Below, piece after piece: positions 1 to 9,301 of a DNA stretch of 64,000 bases. A program made the position numbers and the translations under genes. The notes under the pieces were generated by a model that did not search any database, was not told where the DNA came from, and was given only the letters and a program-made list of their open reading frames with translations. Position 1 is the first letter of the stretch; each line of letters begins with the position of its first letter. The stretch comes from Methanobrevibacter sp. (GTDB lineage: Archaea > Methanobacteriota > Methanobacteria > Methanobacteriales > Methanobacteriaceae), in contig NZ_JAFRSC010000019.1 of assembly GCF_017427765.1 (NCBI RefSeq), positions 1 through 64,000 on the forward strand, written 5' to 3'.

Positions 1-141
1 AACATCACGAGAATCAAAATCATCATCTACATTAACATTAACATCACGAGAATCAAAATCATCATCTACATTAACATTAACATCACGAGAATCAAAATCA
101 TCATCTACATTAACATTAACATCACGAGAATCAAAATCATC
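1..141 (-). repeat. 39-bp tandem repeat coding a 13-residue acidic unit
   Basis: Four copies start at 1, 40, 79 and 118. The last diverges after about 141, and the array continues past the window start. Each 39-bp unit codes VDDDFDSRDVNVN in the tail of the helicase gene. The first three copies are identical at DNA level, which suggests recent slippage or strong homogenisation. Confidence 0.95.
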
Positions 142-3100
142 TTCAACTTTCTTATCATAATCAATGTCAACTTCTGATTTAAAGCTGACTTTATCTTTGA
201 AAATTGGTTTTTTAGTTTCTTTATTTTCAACTACTTCTTCAGGAACATCATCAAAATCGTCATTTATTTCATTATCATGAGTTATTTCCTCATGAGAGAC
301 ATAATCTTCAACATCAAAGTCGTCTTCTTCGATATCAGCAGTAGTTTCATCATTATTGTGGTCTACATAAATATAATCGTCATCTGAACCTAAATCAACA
401 ACAGTTTCTTCAGCTTTTACATCAGTCTCTTTTTTAGAATCCTCTTCTTTGATATCTTTAATAATATCTTCATTTAAATCCTCATTTTGACCTAAATCCT
501 TACCGAATTTAAGTGCTGATGATAATGAACTTTTAATTGAAACATCATCGTCATGCTGGAAATGAGATTTAATTCTTTGTGTGAATGACATTGAGTCTGA
601 ATCGTCATCATCATCTGAATAATCCTTGTCGTTTTCCCAAACTTCAGCATTATCTTCAGGAGAGACGTCATCATCTGATTCCCATACTTCAGCATCGTCA
701 TCCTGATTGGAATTTTCTTCCTGTGATTCCCATACCTCCATGTCATCTGAAGTATCCTCAGATTTAACATCAACATCTTCACTTACATCATCAACTGTAT
801 CTTCAGAGATTACTTCCTCGGTTATTGGTACTTCAGCGCTAGTTTCACTGTCGACTTTATCAGAATTAATTATATCATCTTCAGCTTCATCAAGAGAATC
901 TTCACCGACAAATTCTGAAGGGTCTTCTTTAAATTCTGGCTTTTCATCGTTTTCCTCTACGCTGACAAATTCTGAAGGAGCTTGTTTTTGAGTACTTTCC
1001 TCATTTGCAACTGTTTTGTCATCATCTTCAAAGAATTCTGACGGGTCGATTTCACTTACATCAATCGGTTTTTCTAAAACATCCCCATCATCAACTTTTT
1101 CGACTTCAACAAAATCACTTGGACCAATGTCTTCCGGATTTATCTCATCTTCTGCTTCTTCTTGGGCTTTTCTTTCAGCTTCCTCTTTTTCACGGGCCAA
1201 ACGCAATTCTTCAGCTTTCTTTTCAGCTTCAATTCTTCTTTTCTCAGCTAATTTTTTCTCTTCTTCGGACCTGCGTTTTTCTTCTTCACGGGTTTGGAGA
1301 ATGGATTTTTCAACATATTCCAATAGCTTTTTACGGCCTAAATCCCTGTTTCTGTACCAGTCAGTAGACCATAAATGATAAAGTTTCCAGCCAAGACCTG
1401 TAAGGACCTGTTCACGAAGCCTGTCTCTGTCACGTGCCACTTTGCTTGAAGAATACATTTTTCCATCAGTTGTGATTCCTAAAATATATTTTCCAGGGTT
1501 TTCATCATCAACAATAGCCAAATCCACCCTGAATCCGGCACAACCGATTTGTCTGTCTACCTGATAGCCGTTTTCTTCCAAAAAGCTGGCTATCGCATCT
1601 TCAAATGGTTCTTTAGTATGAGCCTCTGCATGCTGAGTGCCCAATGTAAGGTTTTCTGCATATTCTAAAAACTCTTTTAAAGATTTTACCCCATAAGGAG
1701 GATTTGCGGTCAGATTCATGTCATAAGCTTTAAAGTTTGAAAATACAACACATTTCTCTCTTGCACGAGTAATCAGTACGTTTAACCTTCTTTCACCACC
1801 GTCCTGGTTAAGAGGACCGAAGTTTAAAGACATTTTACCGTCCTGGTCATAACCATAACCTACACTGATAAGAATAACATCCCTTTCATCACCCTGAATT
1901 GTTTCAAGGTTTTTAACAAAGAAACGTTCTTCCTTACTGTCTGAGAATAACGGTTCAAATTCAGGTCTTTCCTTACGTTTTACCTCGAGGGCTTCCAGAA
2001 TTGCGTTTTTCTGTGCAACGGAAAATGTTCCCACACCCAAACTTTTTGTATCTCCGTATTTTTCAAAGTGATTGAATATTTCTTCTGCAACGTCTTCAGC
2101 TTCAAGAGGGTTTGCAGAAGATGATCCTCTGTGATATGCAGTGTTAGGATTATATCTGAATTTCAATCCCAATTCAGGATCTGAGTGTGAAGGTGAAGGA
2201 TAAACCAACAAATCATCGTCATAAAATTCCCTGTTTGAAACTGTAATCAATGATTCATGGCGTGAACGGTAATGCCATTTTAGCATTTTAACCGGGAATG
2301 ACAGTTTACACAGATGCAGAATACTTTCCATGTCAAGTGATGTCGCTTCTTCCTCATCACTGTCTGCATCAGACATCTGGTCAAAGAATGATGTTGGAGG
2401 CAATTGCTGAGTATCTCCCATTACAACAGCTGTTTTTCCTCTCATGAACGCTCCAAGAGCATCTTCAGGTTTTACCTGACTTGCTTCGTCAAAAATAACT
2501 ACATCAAACTGCAATTCCTCATTTGTAGGATCCAAATATTGTGCAATGGATAGTGGACTCATCATAAAACAAGGTTTAATCTGTTTTATCATACCTCCCG
2601 CTTTTTCCAAAAGCTTTCTAACAGGCATGTGTCCGCTTTTTCTTGTAAATTCCCCTGCAAGTATTTTTGCCTGAGGGTTTTCGGTTCCTCCGAATATCTT
2701 TGGAATATTGCTGTTCAATTTGTGGAAGATTCTTTTTCTGTTTAAAGTTAAAATCTTTTTGTCCAAATCCTTGAATTCACGGATTCTGTTTTCATGCAGT
2801 TCTCCGACAAATGTTGCCAGTTCCTGATTTTCTACAAATAATATATTTAAAAGTGAATCTGCAAAGTTTCCTTCAATCAATGCTTCAATGTCATATTTAT
2901 TAATATTTCTCTTTTCAATGGAATCCACAAACATTTTTGCATTGGATGATTTAAGTGCATTTTTGGTATTAAGGTATTGTGACCATAGATGAAGGCTTGA
3001 AAGCTGACCTCTCCAGGTGTATAACTGCTCCTGCCATGCTTCAAAACTGACATCACCTGTTTCCCTTTTAAAGATTAGTTTGCTTCTTGGGTTCAGTTTA

Positions 3101-5334
3101 TCTTTTAGTCTTGAGAGAACACGTACAAATTCCTCTCCTGCATCGATATACTCCGCAAGGTCTCTTTCAGGTTTAAAGTCGAATAAATCCTTACTCATCA
3201 AGTCGATTGTATTTTGTGAAAATGTTCCTTCACGAACAAGGGCGCTGAACTCGTGCATCCATCTAGCAATAGCTTTAAGGTCATTGATATCTGCATTAAG
3301 ATGCCAGTATCCTCCATAGTATTTCTGGCCTAAAGCATTGTTTGCTTCCAAGGTTTTTCTCATTTTAATTACGGCTTTAGCTTCCTGCAAATCTCTTACG
3401 ATTTCATCAATGCTTCCAGGTACAGGCACTGCATAATACCTTTCGACAAGTTCGATGTGCTGTTTGTTGTTAAAGAATCTGAACTTTTTGTTGGAAATGT
3501 TTCTTAACTCATATATCAGCCTGTCAATATCTGCCTGGAAAATACGTTGGTTAAATTTATTTAAAAGAGGAGCATATTTCTGATACCTTTCAAGCTCCTG
3601 AATTAATTTAAATGCATCGTCATTGTTATTATTCCATGCCCCTGACTTTATGATGTTTGCATCTATAAGTTCGGCATTCTGGGACTTGATAATTTCAAAT
3701 GCTGAAAGTGAATTTTGAAACTCATTTAAAGTGTCAGGCTTTTTGATTCCGTAAATGTCATAAACTCTTCCACGTTCCACCAAAAAGTTGTCCAAACTGT
3801 GAAGGGAATCATTAATCAGCATTTCAATTTCCCTTAAATCCGCCGGAAGCAAACTTTTCGGAGCGCATTTACTCCACGGATTTTCCTTTGAAATTGTCTG
3901 GTATAATTCAGCCAGGTTTTCCAAAGCTATTTTCATATCATCCAAATCTTTTAAAGTGACGCTTTCGGGATTTTCAAACCTCACCAATGGCATTATTTCA
4001 TTTTTTCTTGCAAAATGATCATCGGCAGATTCCTTCATACCGTATAACTGGAATGGGGATAAGTTAACCGCAAAAGCAGGTTTGTGAATAATCTGAGAAT
4101 AGTCGTCCAGCTGACGGCGCAATGTTTCCAGCTTACGGATTGTCTGGTCAATGTTTAATGGCTCCTGAGCACGAACATTGGTTGCTTTCTGCAGGTCTTT
4201 CAGGAACTTTTTACGTCTGGTTTTATGAGAATGAAGCTCCAAAACAAATTTTCCTAAACCTACACCTGTCAGTCTGTCCTTTACAACATCCAGTGCCGCC
4301 ATTTTTTCTGATACAAATAAAACTGATTTGCCTTCGGCTAAAAGCTCAGCTATCAAATTCACAATTGTCTGTGATTTACCGGTTCCAGGCGGTCCTTCCA
4401 CAACAAGATTACGTCCTGCCTTAACGTCCTGAATAGCTGCAATCTGGGATGAATCCGCATCTAAAACCTGATACATGCTTCTGTATTCAAGTTCAGTGTC
4501 GATATCCTCTTCCCTGAAAGCTTCCTGGTCATTTTTTGCAGGATTAAAAATAGCCTGAATGAGTTCATTTTTGGTCAAATCGACATTATCAGCCCATGCT
4601 TCAGGGTTTAAATCATTATACATTACAAATTTTGTAAAACTGAAAAAACCTAAGGCCACATTGCTGTTAACTGTCCAGCCATCCATTCTGCTGACTGCAC
4701 GGCGAACGCTTGCAATATAATGATCGATTACTTCACCATATCTTTTAAACTGGAAATCTGGCAGTTCTATTCCTGCTTCCAGTAATTTGGCCTTAAGTGA
4801 AATGTTAGTCTGAATATCCTCTCCGGTCCATTCAAGATTGAATGATTCTCCAACCTTTTTCCTCTCCATTGAAACCGGAATCAACACTAAAGGAGCCTTG
4901 TTTTTCTGTCTCGGTTTGGATTTGTCCTTCCATTCCAGAAATCCAACAGCCAGATACAAAATGTTGTAACCCTGCTCCTGAAGCATTGTCTTTGCCTGGT
5001 TGTTGATATAATATAATCTTTTCTGGAGCTCTTTTGGAGTCAAATCAGTAGCTAATTTCTTGTCCCCTTCTGAAAACTTTGAAAAGTCAAATGGAATGTG
5101 ATCCCAAACTGATGACTTGTCTTCCTTTTTATCCTTTTTATTGGCTACAAAATACATTTTGTTTTCTTGGAGAACCAATGTTTGAAAAAGATTTATAGGG
5201 GACTGATTTACTATAGTGATAGTTTTAGCTCTTGATTTAAAGTTTAGAAGTTGATTTCTTAAAGTTAAATCCAATAGCTCCTTACGTAGATTTTTAAATT
5301 CCTTTTCGATTATATTTGATGATTTGTTTAACAT
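1..5334 (-). CDS. DUF4011 / superfamily 1 helicase / Vsr-like nuclease, repeat-tailed, cut by window edge
   Basis: Open from the ATG at 5334 to the first base, 1778 residues seen; the stop lies outside. The N-terminus resembles DUF4011. An SF1 helicase core follows: Walker A GPPGTGKSQT near residue 315, DEAS near 948, GDTQQLPPT, QGDERD near 1146 and ITRAREK near 1188. Residues about 1240-1350 form a Vsr/MTES_1575-like nuclease domain (RVDLA, TTDGKMY, ARDRDRLREQVL, STDWYRN). A Lys/Glu-rich helix comes next, then about 400 residues of acidic tail with short repeats. DUF4011-helicase-Vsr proteins are known single-gene antiphage candidates, so a DNA-targeting defence role is inferred. The tail is not part of the family as I know it. 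The start has AAAGGG upstream. Domain call firm, biological role moderate. Confidence 0.85.
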   Translation of the reverse strand, partial: MLNKSSNIIEKEFKNLRKELLDLTLRNQLLNFKSRAKTITIVNQSPINLFQTLVLQENKMYFVANKKDKKEDKSSVWDHIPFDFSKFSEGDKKLATDLTPKELQKRLYYINNQAKTMLQEQGYNILYLAVGFLEWKDKSKPRQKNKAPLVLIPVSMERKKVGESFNLEWTGEDIQTNISLKAKLLEAGIELPDFQFKRYGEVIDHYIASVRRAVSRMDGWTVNSNVALGFFSFTKFVMYNDLNPEAWADNVDLTKNELIQAIFNPAKNDQEAFREEDIDTELEYRSMYQVLDADSSQIAAIQDVKAGRNLVVEGPPGTGKSQTIVNLIAELLAEGKSVLFVSEKMAALDVVKDRLTGVGLGKFVLELHSHKTRRKKFLKDLQKATNVRAQEPLNIDQTIRKLETLRRQLDDYSQIIHKPAFAVNLSPFQLYGMKESADDHFARKNEIMPLVRFENPESVTLKDLDDMKIALENLAELYQTISKENPWSKCAPKSLLPADLREIEMLINDSLHSLDNFLVERGRVYDIYGIKKPDTLNEFQNSLSAFEIIKSQNAELIDANIIKSGAWNNNNDDAFKLIQELERYQKYAPLLNKFNQRIFQADIDRLIYELRNISNKKFRFFNNKQHIELVERYYAVPVPGSIDEIVRDLQEAKAVIKMRKTLEANNALGQKYYGGYWHLNADINDLKAIARWMHEFSALVREGTFSQNTIDLMSKDLFDFKPERDLAEYIDAGEEFVRVLSRLKDKLNPRSKLIFKRETGDVSFEAWQEQLYTWRGQLSSLHLWSQYLNTKNALKSSNAKMFVDSIEKRNINKYDIEALIEGNFADSLLNILFVENQELATFVGELHENRIREFKDLDKKILTLNRKRIFHKLNSNIPKIFGGTENPQAKILAGEFTRKSGHMPVRKLLEKAGGMIKQIKPCFMMSPLSIAQYLDPTNEELQFDVVIFDEASQVKPEDALGAFMRGKTAVVMGDTQQLPPTSFFDQMSDADSDEEEATSLDMESILHLCKLSFPVKMLKWHYRSRHESLITVSNREFYDDDLLVYPSPSHSDPELGLKFRYNPNTAYHRGSSSANPLEAEDVAEEIFNHFEKYGDTKSLGVGTFSVAQKNAILEALEVKRKERPEFEPLFSDSKEERFFVKNLETIQGDERDVILISVGYGYDQDGKMSLNFGPLNQDGGERRLNVLITRAREKCVVFSNFKAYDMNLTANPPYGVKSLKEFLEYAENLTLGTQHAEAHTKEPFEDAIASFLEENGYQVDRQIGCAGFRVDLAIVDDENPGKYILGITTDGKMYSSSKVARDRDRLREQVLTGLGWKLYHLWSTDWYRNRDLGRKKLLEYVEKSILQTREEEKRRSEEEKKLAEKRRIEAEKKAEELRLAREKEEAERKAQEEAEDEINPEDIGPSDFVEVEKVDDGDVLEKPIDVSEIDPSEFFEDDDKTVANEESTQKQAPSEFVSVEENDEKPEFKEDPSEFVGEDSLDEAEDDIINSDKVDSETSAEVPITEEVISEDTVDDVSEDVDVKSEDTSDDMEVWESQEENSNQDDDAEVWESDDDVSPEDNAEVWENDKDYSDDDDDSDSMSFTQRIKSHFQHDDDVSIKSSLSSALKFGKDLGQNEDLNEDIIKDIKEEDSKKETDVKAEETVVDLGSDDDYIYVDHNNDETTADIEEDDFDVEDYVSHEEITHDNEINDDFDDVPEEVVENKETKKPIFKDKVSFKSEVDIDYDKKVEDDFDSRDVNVNVDDDFDSRDVNVNVDDDFDSRDVNVNVDDDFDSRDV

Positions 5335-5499
5335 GATGACCCTTTGTAGTGTTTAAAAAATTTAAGATACATATATAATTATAATATATTATATTAATAA
5401 AGTTTTCTAAAAGTTATTAAAAATCAGTATTTTCATAAAAAATTGAGTAAAATAAGTTTATATGAACTTAAATTGAAAATATATGAAATCCTGGAAAAA

Positions 5500-6318
5500 T
5501 CAAAATGATTTATTTGTCTTATAGGGTCCTTTGTAGTGTGTTTTTTCACTGGCTATTTGAGAAGCGAAATTAGCCGCCTGCACGGACGTATAGCCTTCCA
5601 ACTTAAGAATTATATATGTCGCCATGAAAGTATCACCACATCCTGTAGTATCGACAACATTATTTGACGGAATTGCATCAATTTTTATTTCACTTTCGCC
5701 AATAATTCTTGAACCCTTGCTTCCGTTTGTAATTATAATCTCACCTACATCCAGCTCATCTAAAGGCACAAACTGCGCTTCGGTTTCATCCAGAAATACT
5801 GCCTGCACACCACTTACTATTTCTTTTATATGCTTATTTGGCCGCAAACCGGAAGACTTTTTGTTTTTATATCTTAAAAATCCCTGAAGAGACATGTAAA
5901 TAGGTACATCAAATGATTTTAAATATTCAATTGTTTCTAAAGGAAAATCATAGGGATTTAGCGGATTTACAATGAATGCATCAACATTCAGACCTGATAT
6001 GAAACCCTGAATTTGAGGTACTGTTATTGGAATTTTAGGAAAATTCGAGGATTGGATTCTTATGTCGGGATTATCCCTGTCAGGATATTCGTTGGTAAAT
6101 ATGTGGTGAGCTTCAGTTATTACTGAGCATACCCTCATTCCCGCAGGAAATACATTGAAAAAATGCGCCGGCATATGACATACTACCATAAAATCATCAT
6201 AACTCAGCTCCCGGAACACATGAGCCTGATAATAGCTTGGTCCGCCTACTTCAAGTGACTTTTCACCAGCAATAATTATCTCATCACGACAGGGATGGCC
6301 AAGAATAACTACAACCAT
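5500..6318 (-). CDS. PfkB-family sugar/nucleoside kinase
   Basis: 272 residues. The C-terminal DTTGCGDTFMATY is the PfkB signature 2 with the catalytic Asp and anion hole. The start of the protein (ILGHPCRDEII, then EVGGPSYYQA) matches the substrate-binding Gly-rich region of ribokinase-like enzymes. It should phosphorylate a sugar, nucleoside or related alcohol with ATP in the cytosol; the substrate cannot be read from sequence. It is slightly shorter than ribokinase (about 300). The start has GTGAGGTTTT upstream. It begins 20 bases after the cation transporter on the same strand, so the two are probably co-transcribed. Confidence 0.8.
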   Translation of the reverse strand: MVVVILGHPCRDEIIIAGEKSLEVGGPSYYQAHVFRELSYDDFMVVCHMPAHFFNVFPAGMRVCSVITEAHHIFTNEYPDRDNPDIRIQSSNFPKIPITVPQIQGFISGLNVDAFIVNPLNPYDFPLETIEYLKSFDVPIYMSLQGFLRYKNKKSSGLRPNKHIKEIVSGVQAVFLDETEAQFVPLDELDVGEIIITNGSKGSRIIGESEIKIDAIPSNNVVDTTGCGDTFMATYIILKLEGYTSVQAANFASQIASEKTHYKGPYKTNKSF

Positions 6319-6338
6319 AATAAAACCTCACATTTAGT

Positions 6339-7187
6339 TTAATCCAGTTCAATCGTAATATCTACAACATGATATTTGCCTGAAATATCGTAAATCTCCT
6401 TTTTAATCTCTTCAACATTTTTTTCAAAGTCAACATCGACTTTAAGTGTCATTACAGAATCAATGCCGTCAAGCGACCATATATGAAAATCCTCAATTGC
6501 ATTTACACCGTCAATGGATAAAATCAGATTTTTAAACTCACCGACATCAAAATAATCAGGAGTTTTCTGAAGCAATACTTCAACTGACTTGTAGAGGTTT
6601 CTTCCAAGGTTAAATATTAGCCATAAAGCTATTCCTATTGAAACGAAAGGATCCAGATACGGTGCACCGTCCCAAAACATCAGAACAAGACTCAATATTA
6701 ATATTGCAATCCATTCAAAAACATCACCAAGTTGGTGGAAAAGAATCGCCTTCTCATTGAAAGTTTCACCATCGTGAAGCCTGTAAACTGAAATTGATTT
6801 AAATATAATTCCTACAACAGCCACAATAAGCATTCCTTTAGCATCAACGCTTTCAGGAGCAAACAGTCTTGGAATGGCTTCATTAAGTATTACAAAAGCC
6901 ATGATGATTACAAAAACCGATATAATCACAGCTCCAAGAATGGAAAATCTCTGATATCCATATGAATATTTTTCTGTCGAGTCCTTCTGGGCAACCTTTT
7001 CAAGCGCCCATGCGAGAGCTATTGAAATCGTATCGGACAAATCATGAATACAGTCAGCCAAAATTGCCATACTGTTAGTTGCAAGACCCCCAACGATTAC
7101 CAATATATTAAACGCCAAATTCATAAAAAACACAAAAGCCAGGTTTTCACCGGCTTTTTTGTGATGATGATGAGTGTCAATTCTCAT
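6339..7187 (-). CDS. Cation diffusion facilitator (CDF) metal exporter
   Basis: 282 residues, five to six hydrophobic segments in the first 210, then a soluble ferredoxin-like C-terminal domain with the DFHIWSLDG sequence typical of CDF. The HDLSD motif in helix 2 and HQLGD in helix 5 are the paired His/Asp metal-site motifs of Zn/Cd/Co exporters. The N-terminus carries a His cluster (THHHHKK), which may act as a local metal buffer. It probably exports Zn2+ or a similar divalent ion in exchange for protons. First gene of a likely two-gene unit with the PfkB kinase. Confidence 0.88.
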   Translation of the reverse strand: MRIDTHHHHKKAGENLAFVFFMNLAFNILVIVGGLATNSMAILADCIHDLSDTISIALAWALEKVAQKDSTEKYSYGYQRFSILGAVIISVFVIIMAFVILNEAIPRLFAPESVDAKGMLIVAVVGIIFKSISVYRLHDGETFNEKAILFHQLGDVFEWIAILILSLVLMFWDGAPYLDPFVSIGIALWLIFNLGRNLYKSVEVLLQKTPDYFDVGEFKNLILSIDGVNAIEDFHIWSLDGIDSVMTLKVDVDFEKNVEEIKKEIYDISGKYHVVDITIELD

Positions 7188-7296
7188 ACCATTTATTATG
7201 TTTTTTGAATATTAAAAAGATTATTTTTTCTAAAAACATCACTTTTTAAGTTATGTTTAAATAATTTAAGAATTAAAATTATAGTAGTGATTTGAA

Positions 7297-7476
7297 ATGG
7301 CAATAGTTGGAACAACAATTTTTTCACATATTCTTCCAGTAATCTTTGGATTTTTCGGATTATTACTGATTATTTCCGGATCTTTAGATGAAGATAAACC
7401 AAAATTAGGTTTAGGAATTGTATTATTTGTTATAGCTTGCATATTCCCATATGTGGTTTTAAGCGTTTTAGTTTAG
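7297..7476 (+). CDS. Small two-helix membrane protein, unknown
   Basis: 59 residues from ATG at 7297, preceded by AGTGATTTGAA, which fits the local RBS pattern. Two hydrophobic segments (about residues 8-28 and 39-58) flank a short charged turn with DEDKPK. It stands alone and divergent from the CDF gene. No family recognised. Coding is supported by the good RBS, the clear helix-turn-helix membrane pattern and the stop just after the second helix. Confidence 0.6.
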   Translation: MAIVGTTIFSHILPVIFGFFGLLLIISGSLDEDKPKLGLGIVLFVIACIFPYVVLSVLV

Positions 7477-7716
7477 AACACTTATTAAACTGTACTTTTT
7501 TGATATTTGAGTGAATATTTCTATTAATTTTCAGTAACTTTTTTCCAAATAAATATAATATCAATAATATTTCTTGATATCTAATTAATTTTCTGCTTTA
7601 AATATTACATCGAGCCATATTCACTCATTAGGTTTTGAAATCATCAAATAATCCTATTTAAAACCCATAATTAATTTTTTAAATTTCACCAATTACATTT
7701 CATGTGAAAAAATTCT

Positions 7717-8298
7717 TTAATATATTGCAGATATATCTCCTTTTGCATGTAATTTCCACACATGGCAACTTTCAAAGGATTTTGGATTTGCACTGCATGA
7801 ATATTCCATTCCTCCAGCCACACATACTCCATCTTTGTAATATCTGCAAGTAGTTTCTGTATTTTCAGTTTTCTGATTGTTAACAGGAGGTTTATCCAAT
7901 AATGATTTATCTTTAACTTTACTTTTAGCTATTCTAGCAAACTCTGATTCTATATTTGGATTAAGCGCTATATCTGCTAACAGCTTTTCATCTTCCATCA
8001 GCTCAAGATATAATAAACGAAAATCATAATCATACCAGGAGTCAGTTACAACATTATATGCATTTTTTTCATCAAAGTCCTTGAATTTGTTCAGCAGTCT
8101 TTTATTTACAATTTTACTTTCGGCAACCTCTATGATACCATGTTCAAGTTTTCCATTATTTGCTATATCAATCAGTAATTTTTGATCTTTTATTTTTCTG
8201 ACAGTTTCAAGACGTGTTTCATAATTATATCCATCTCTATCAATTACCTTTTCATATAATTTCTTATCATTCCCAAATAGATTATCTAAAAATCCCAT
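7717..8298 (-). CDS. Unknown protein with HEAT-like helices and a C-terminal Cys cluster
   Basis: 193 residues with AAGGTGATTTT just before the ATG. The first 130 residues contain two similar helical units (around DQKLLIDIA and DEKLLADIA, each followed by A.SK(I/V)..(K/R).LL), as in short HEAT-type repeats. After a Pro/Asn/Thr-rich linker the last 45 residues hold four Cys (C-R-Y-Y-K-D-G-V-C, then YSC and ESC), suggesting a small metal or disulfide module. Monocistronic. No function assigned. Confidence 0.7.
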   Translation of the reverse strand: MGFLDNLFGNDKKLYEKVIDRDGYNYETRLETVRKIKDQKLLIDIANNGKLEHGIIEVAESKIVNKRLLNKFKDFDEKNAYNVVTDSWYDYDFRLLYLELMEDEKLLADIALNPNIESEFARIAKSKVKDKSLLDKPPVNNQKTENTETTCRYYKDGVCVAGGMEYSCSANPKSFESCHVWKLHAKGDISAIY

Positions 8299-8446
8299 AA
8301 AATCACCTTAACAATTATAATTAAAATTCTGTCAATGAATAAATAAATATATTACCATGATTTTAGATTAATATCGTCCCAGTTGTTTATAAGTTAATTT
8401 AAAACTGCAGCCAAATGTCTTATAAAACACTTAACGTATTAAACAT

Positions 8447-9136
8447 TCAATCCAAAAGCTTAACTTCCCCGGAATGCAGGCTTGTGCCTATTAAGACTTT
8501 TTTTATTCCCTGTGATTCCAACTCGGCAAGTGAATCCTTGTTTAGACCGCCAGCCATTATTATCTTATCTTTCATGTCCTCAAATTCATTGAGTAACTCT
8601 TCATTGTATCCTTTTTCAGTACCGACACCAGTAATGTCAAGAAGAATTATTTCATTTGGGTCTAAAACCTTCAGGATTTCCTTAAACTCCTTAAGTGTCA
8701 AATCGAAATTCTTAGATAACAGTTCATTGTTTTTAACGTCAACGCTTACGACAATTCTCTCTTTTGGAAACTTTTCAAATATCATTTCCATCTCTTCAAT
8801 GCTTTTGAGGGTTTCAGTGGGAACGATGACCTTGAATGCATATTCAATGAAAAATTCAAAGGATTCCACATCCTTTACTCCGCCGTCAAACATCACAGGC
8901 AAAATTGTGTTGACCATCTTTACATCATTAATATTATGGCCATTTGATTCAATTAAATCCAAATCGGCTATATACATTTCATCTGCACCGTTTAATTTCA
9001 ACCCCTGAGCTATTTCAACAGGATTTGCTGAAGGTGCAAAGACAGTGTTTAATGGTGTGTAAGTATCTCTCATACCGGATTTGCCGCTTACGGCCTGGTG
9101 TTGTTTTAAATCTATGACTGGTATTTTTTTAATCAT
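8447..9136 (-). CDS. HisA/HisF-related TIM-barrel protein (TIGR00734 type)
   Basis: 229 residues. N-terminal PVIDLKQHQAV, central YIADLDLIE and late IIMAGGLN / VLIGTSLH are HisA/HisF barrel and phosphate-binding motifs. It matches the archaeal hisA/hisF-related family rather than true HisA, which is longer and has further conserved catalytic residues. Substrate unknown; a sugar-phosphate isomerase or cofactor-pathway role is possible. No Shine-Dalgarno precedes the ATG, and a TATA-like TTTTTATACTTTG lies only about 20-30 bases upstream, so the mRNA may be leaderless. Confidence 0.78.
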   Translation of the reverse strand: MIKKIPVIDLKQHQAVSGKSGMRDTYTPLNTVFAPSANPVEIAQGLKLNGADEMYIADLDLIESNGHNINDVKMVNTILPVMFDGGVKDVESFEFFIEYAFKVIVPTETLKSIEEMEMIFEKFPKERIVVSVDVKNNELLSKNFDLTLKEFKEILKVLDPNEIILLDITGVGTEKGYNEELLNEFEDMKDKIIMAGGLNKDSLAELESQGIKKVLIGTSLHSGEVKLLD

Positions 9137-9161
9137 GATAATAATTAGAATAACAAAGTAT

Positions 9162-9268
9162 AAAAAAATTTATGGAGGAAAATTAAGCTAAAATGTTTTT
9201 TAGCCTAATTTCGAATAATAAAAATAATGATCAATTTAGAGCAAATAACTTCAGTTATTTAACCTCAC
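9162..9268 (-). ncRNA. Candidate structured small RNA (not a known family)
   Basis: A strong box A (AACATTTATATA) on the minus strand puts a start near 9268. The predicted transcript has GAGG near the 5' end able to pair with CCUC near 9173. It has a perfect hairpin at 9243-9260 (AAATAACT, two bases, AGTTATTT) and a 14-bp hairpin at 9180-9211 with a four-base loop. It ends at a run of seven U. In the second hairpin the single non-Watson-Crick pair is G-U on the minus strand but A-C on the plus strand, which favours minus-strand transcription. No box C/D motif seen. Confidence 0.4.
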
Positions 9269-9284
9269 TTATTATGTTTAGTCA

Positions 9285-9301
9285 CATAGTATATAAATGT
9301 T
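9285..9301 (-). promoter_or_regulatory. Strong archaeal box A promoter, orphan
   Basis: Minus-strand AACATTTATATACTATG matches the box A of methanogen stable-RNA promoters. The identical 17 bases occur at 46836-46852. No protein start lies within 130 bases downstream, which supports a small RNA product. The stretch 9302-9520 holds no gene that I can see. Confidence 0.5.

Noticed and set aside
1-141. CRISPR-like array
   Set aside because: Copies are contiguous, period 39 with no spacers, and stay in frame in a long open reading frame; it is a coding minisatellite.
585-4424. Several plus-strand open frames of 60-120 codons
   Set aside because: They lie antisense inside the helicase gene, have no ribosome binding sites and are Ser- or His-rich mirror translations of the acidic or Gln/Lys-rich coding strand.
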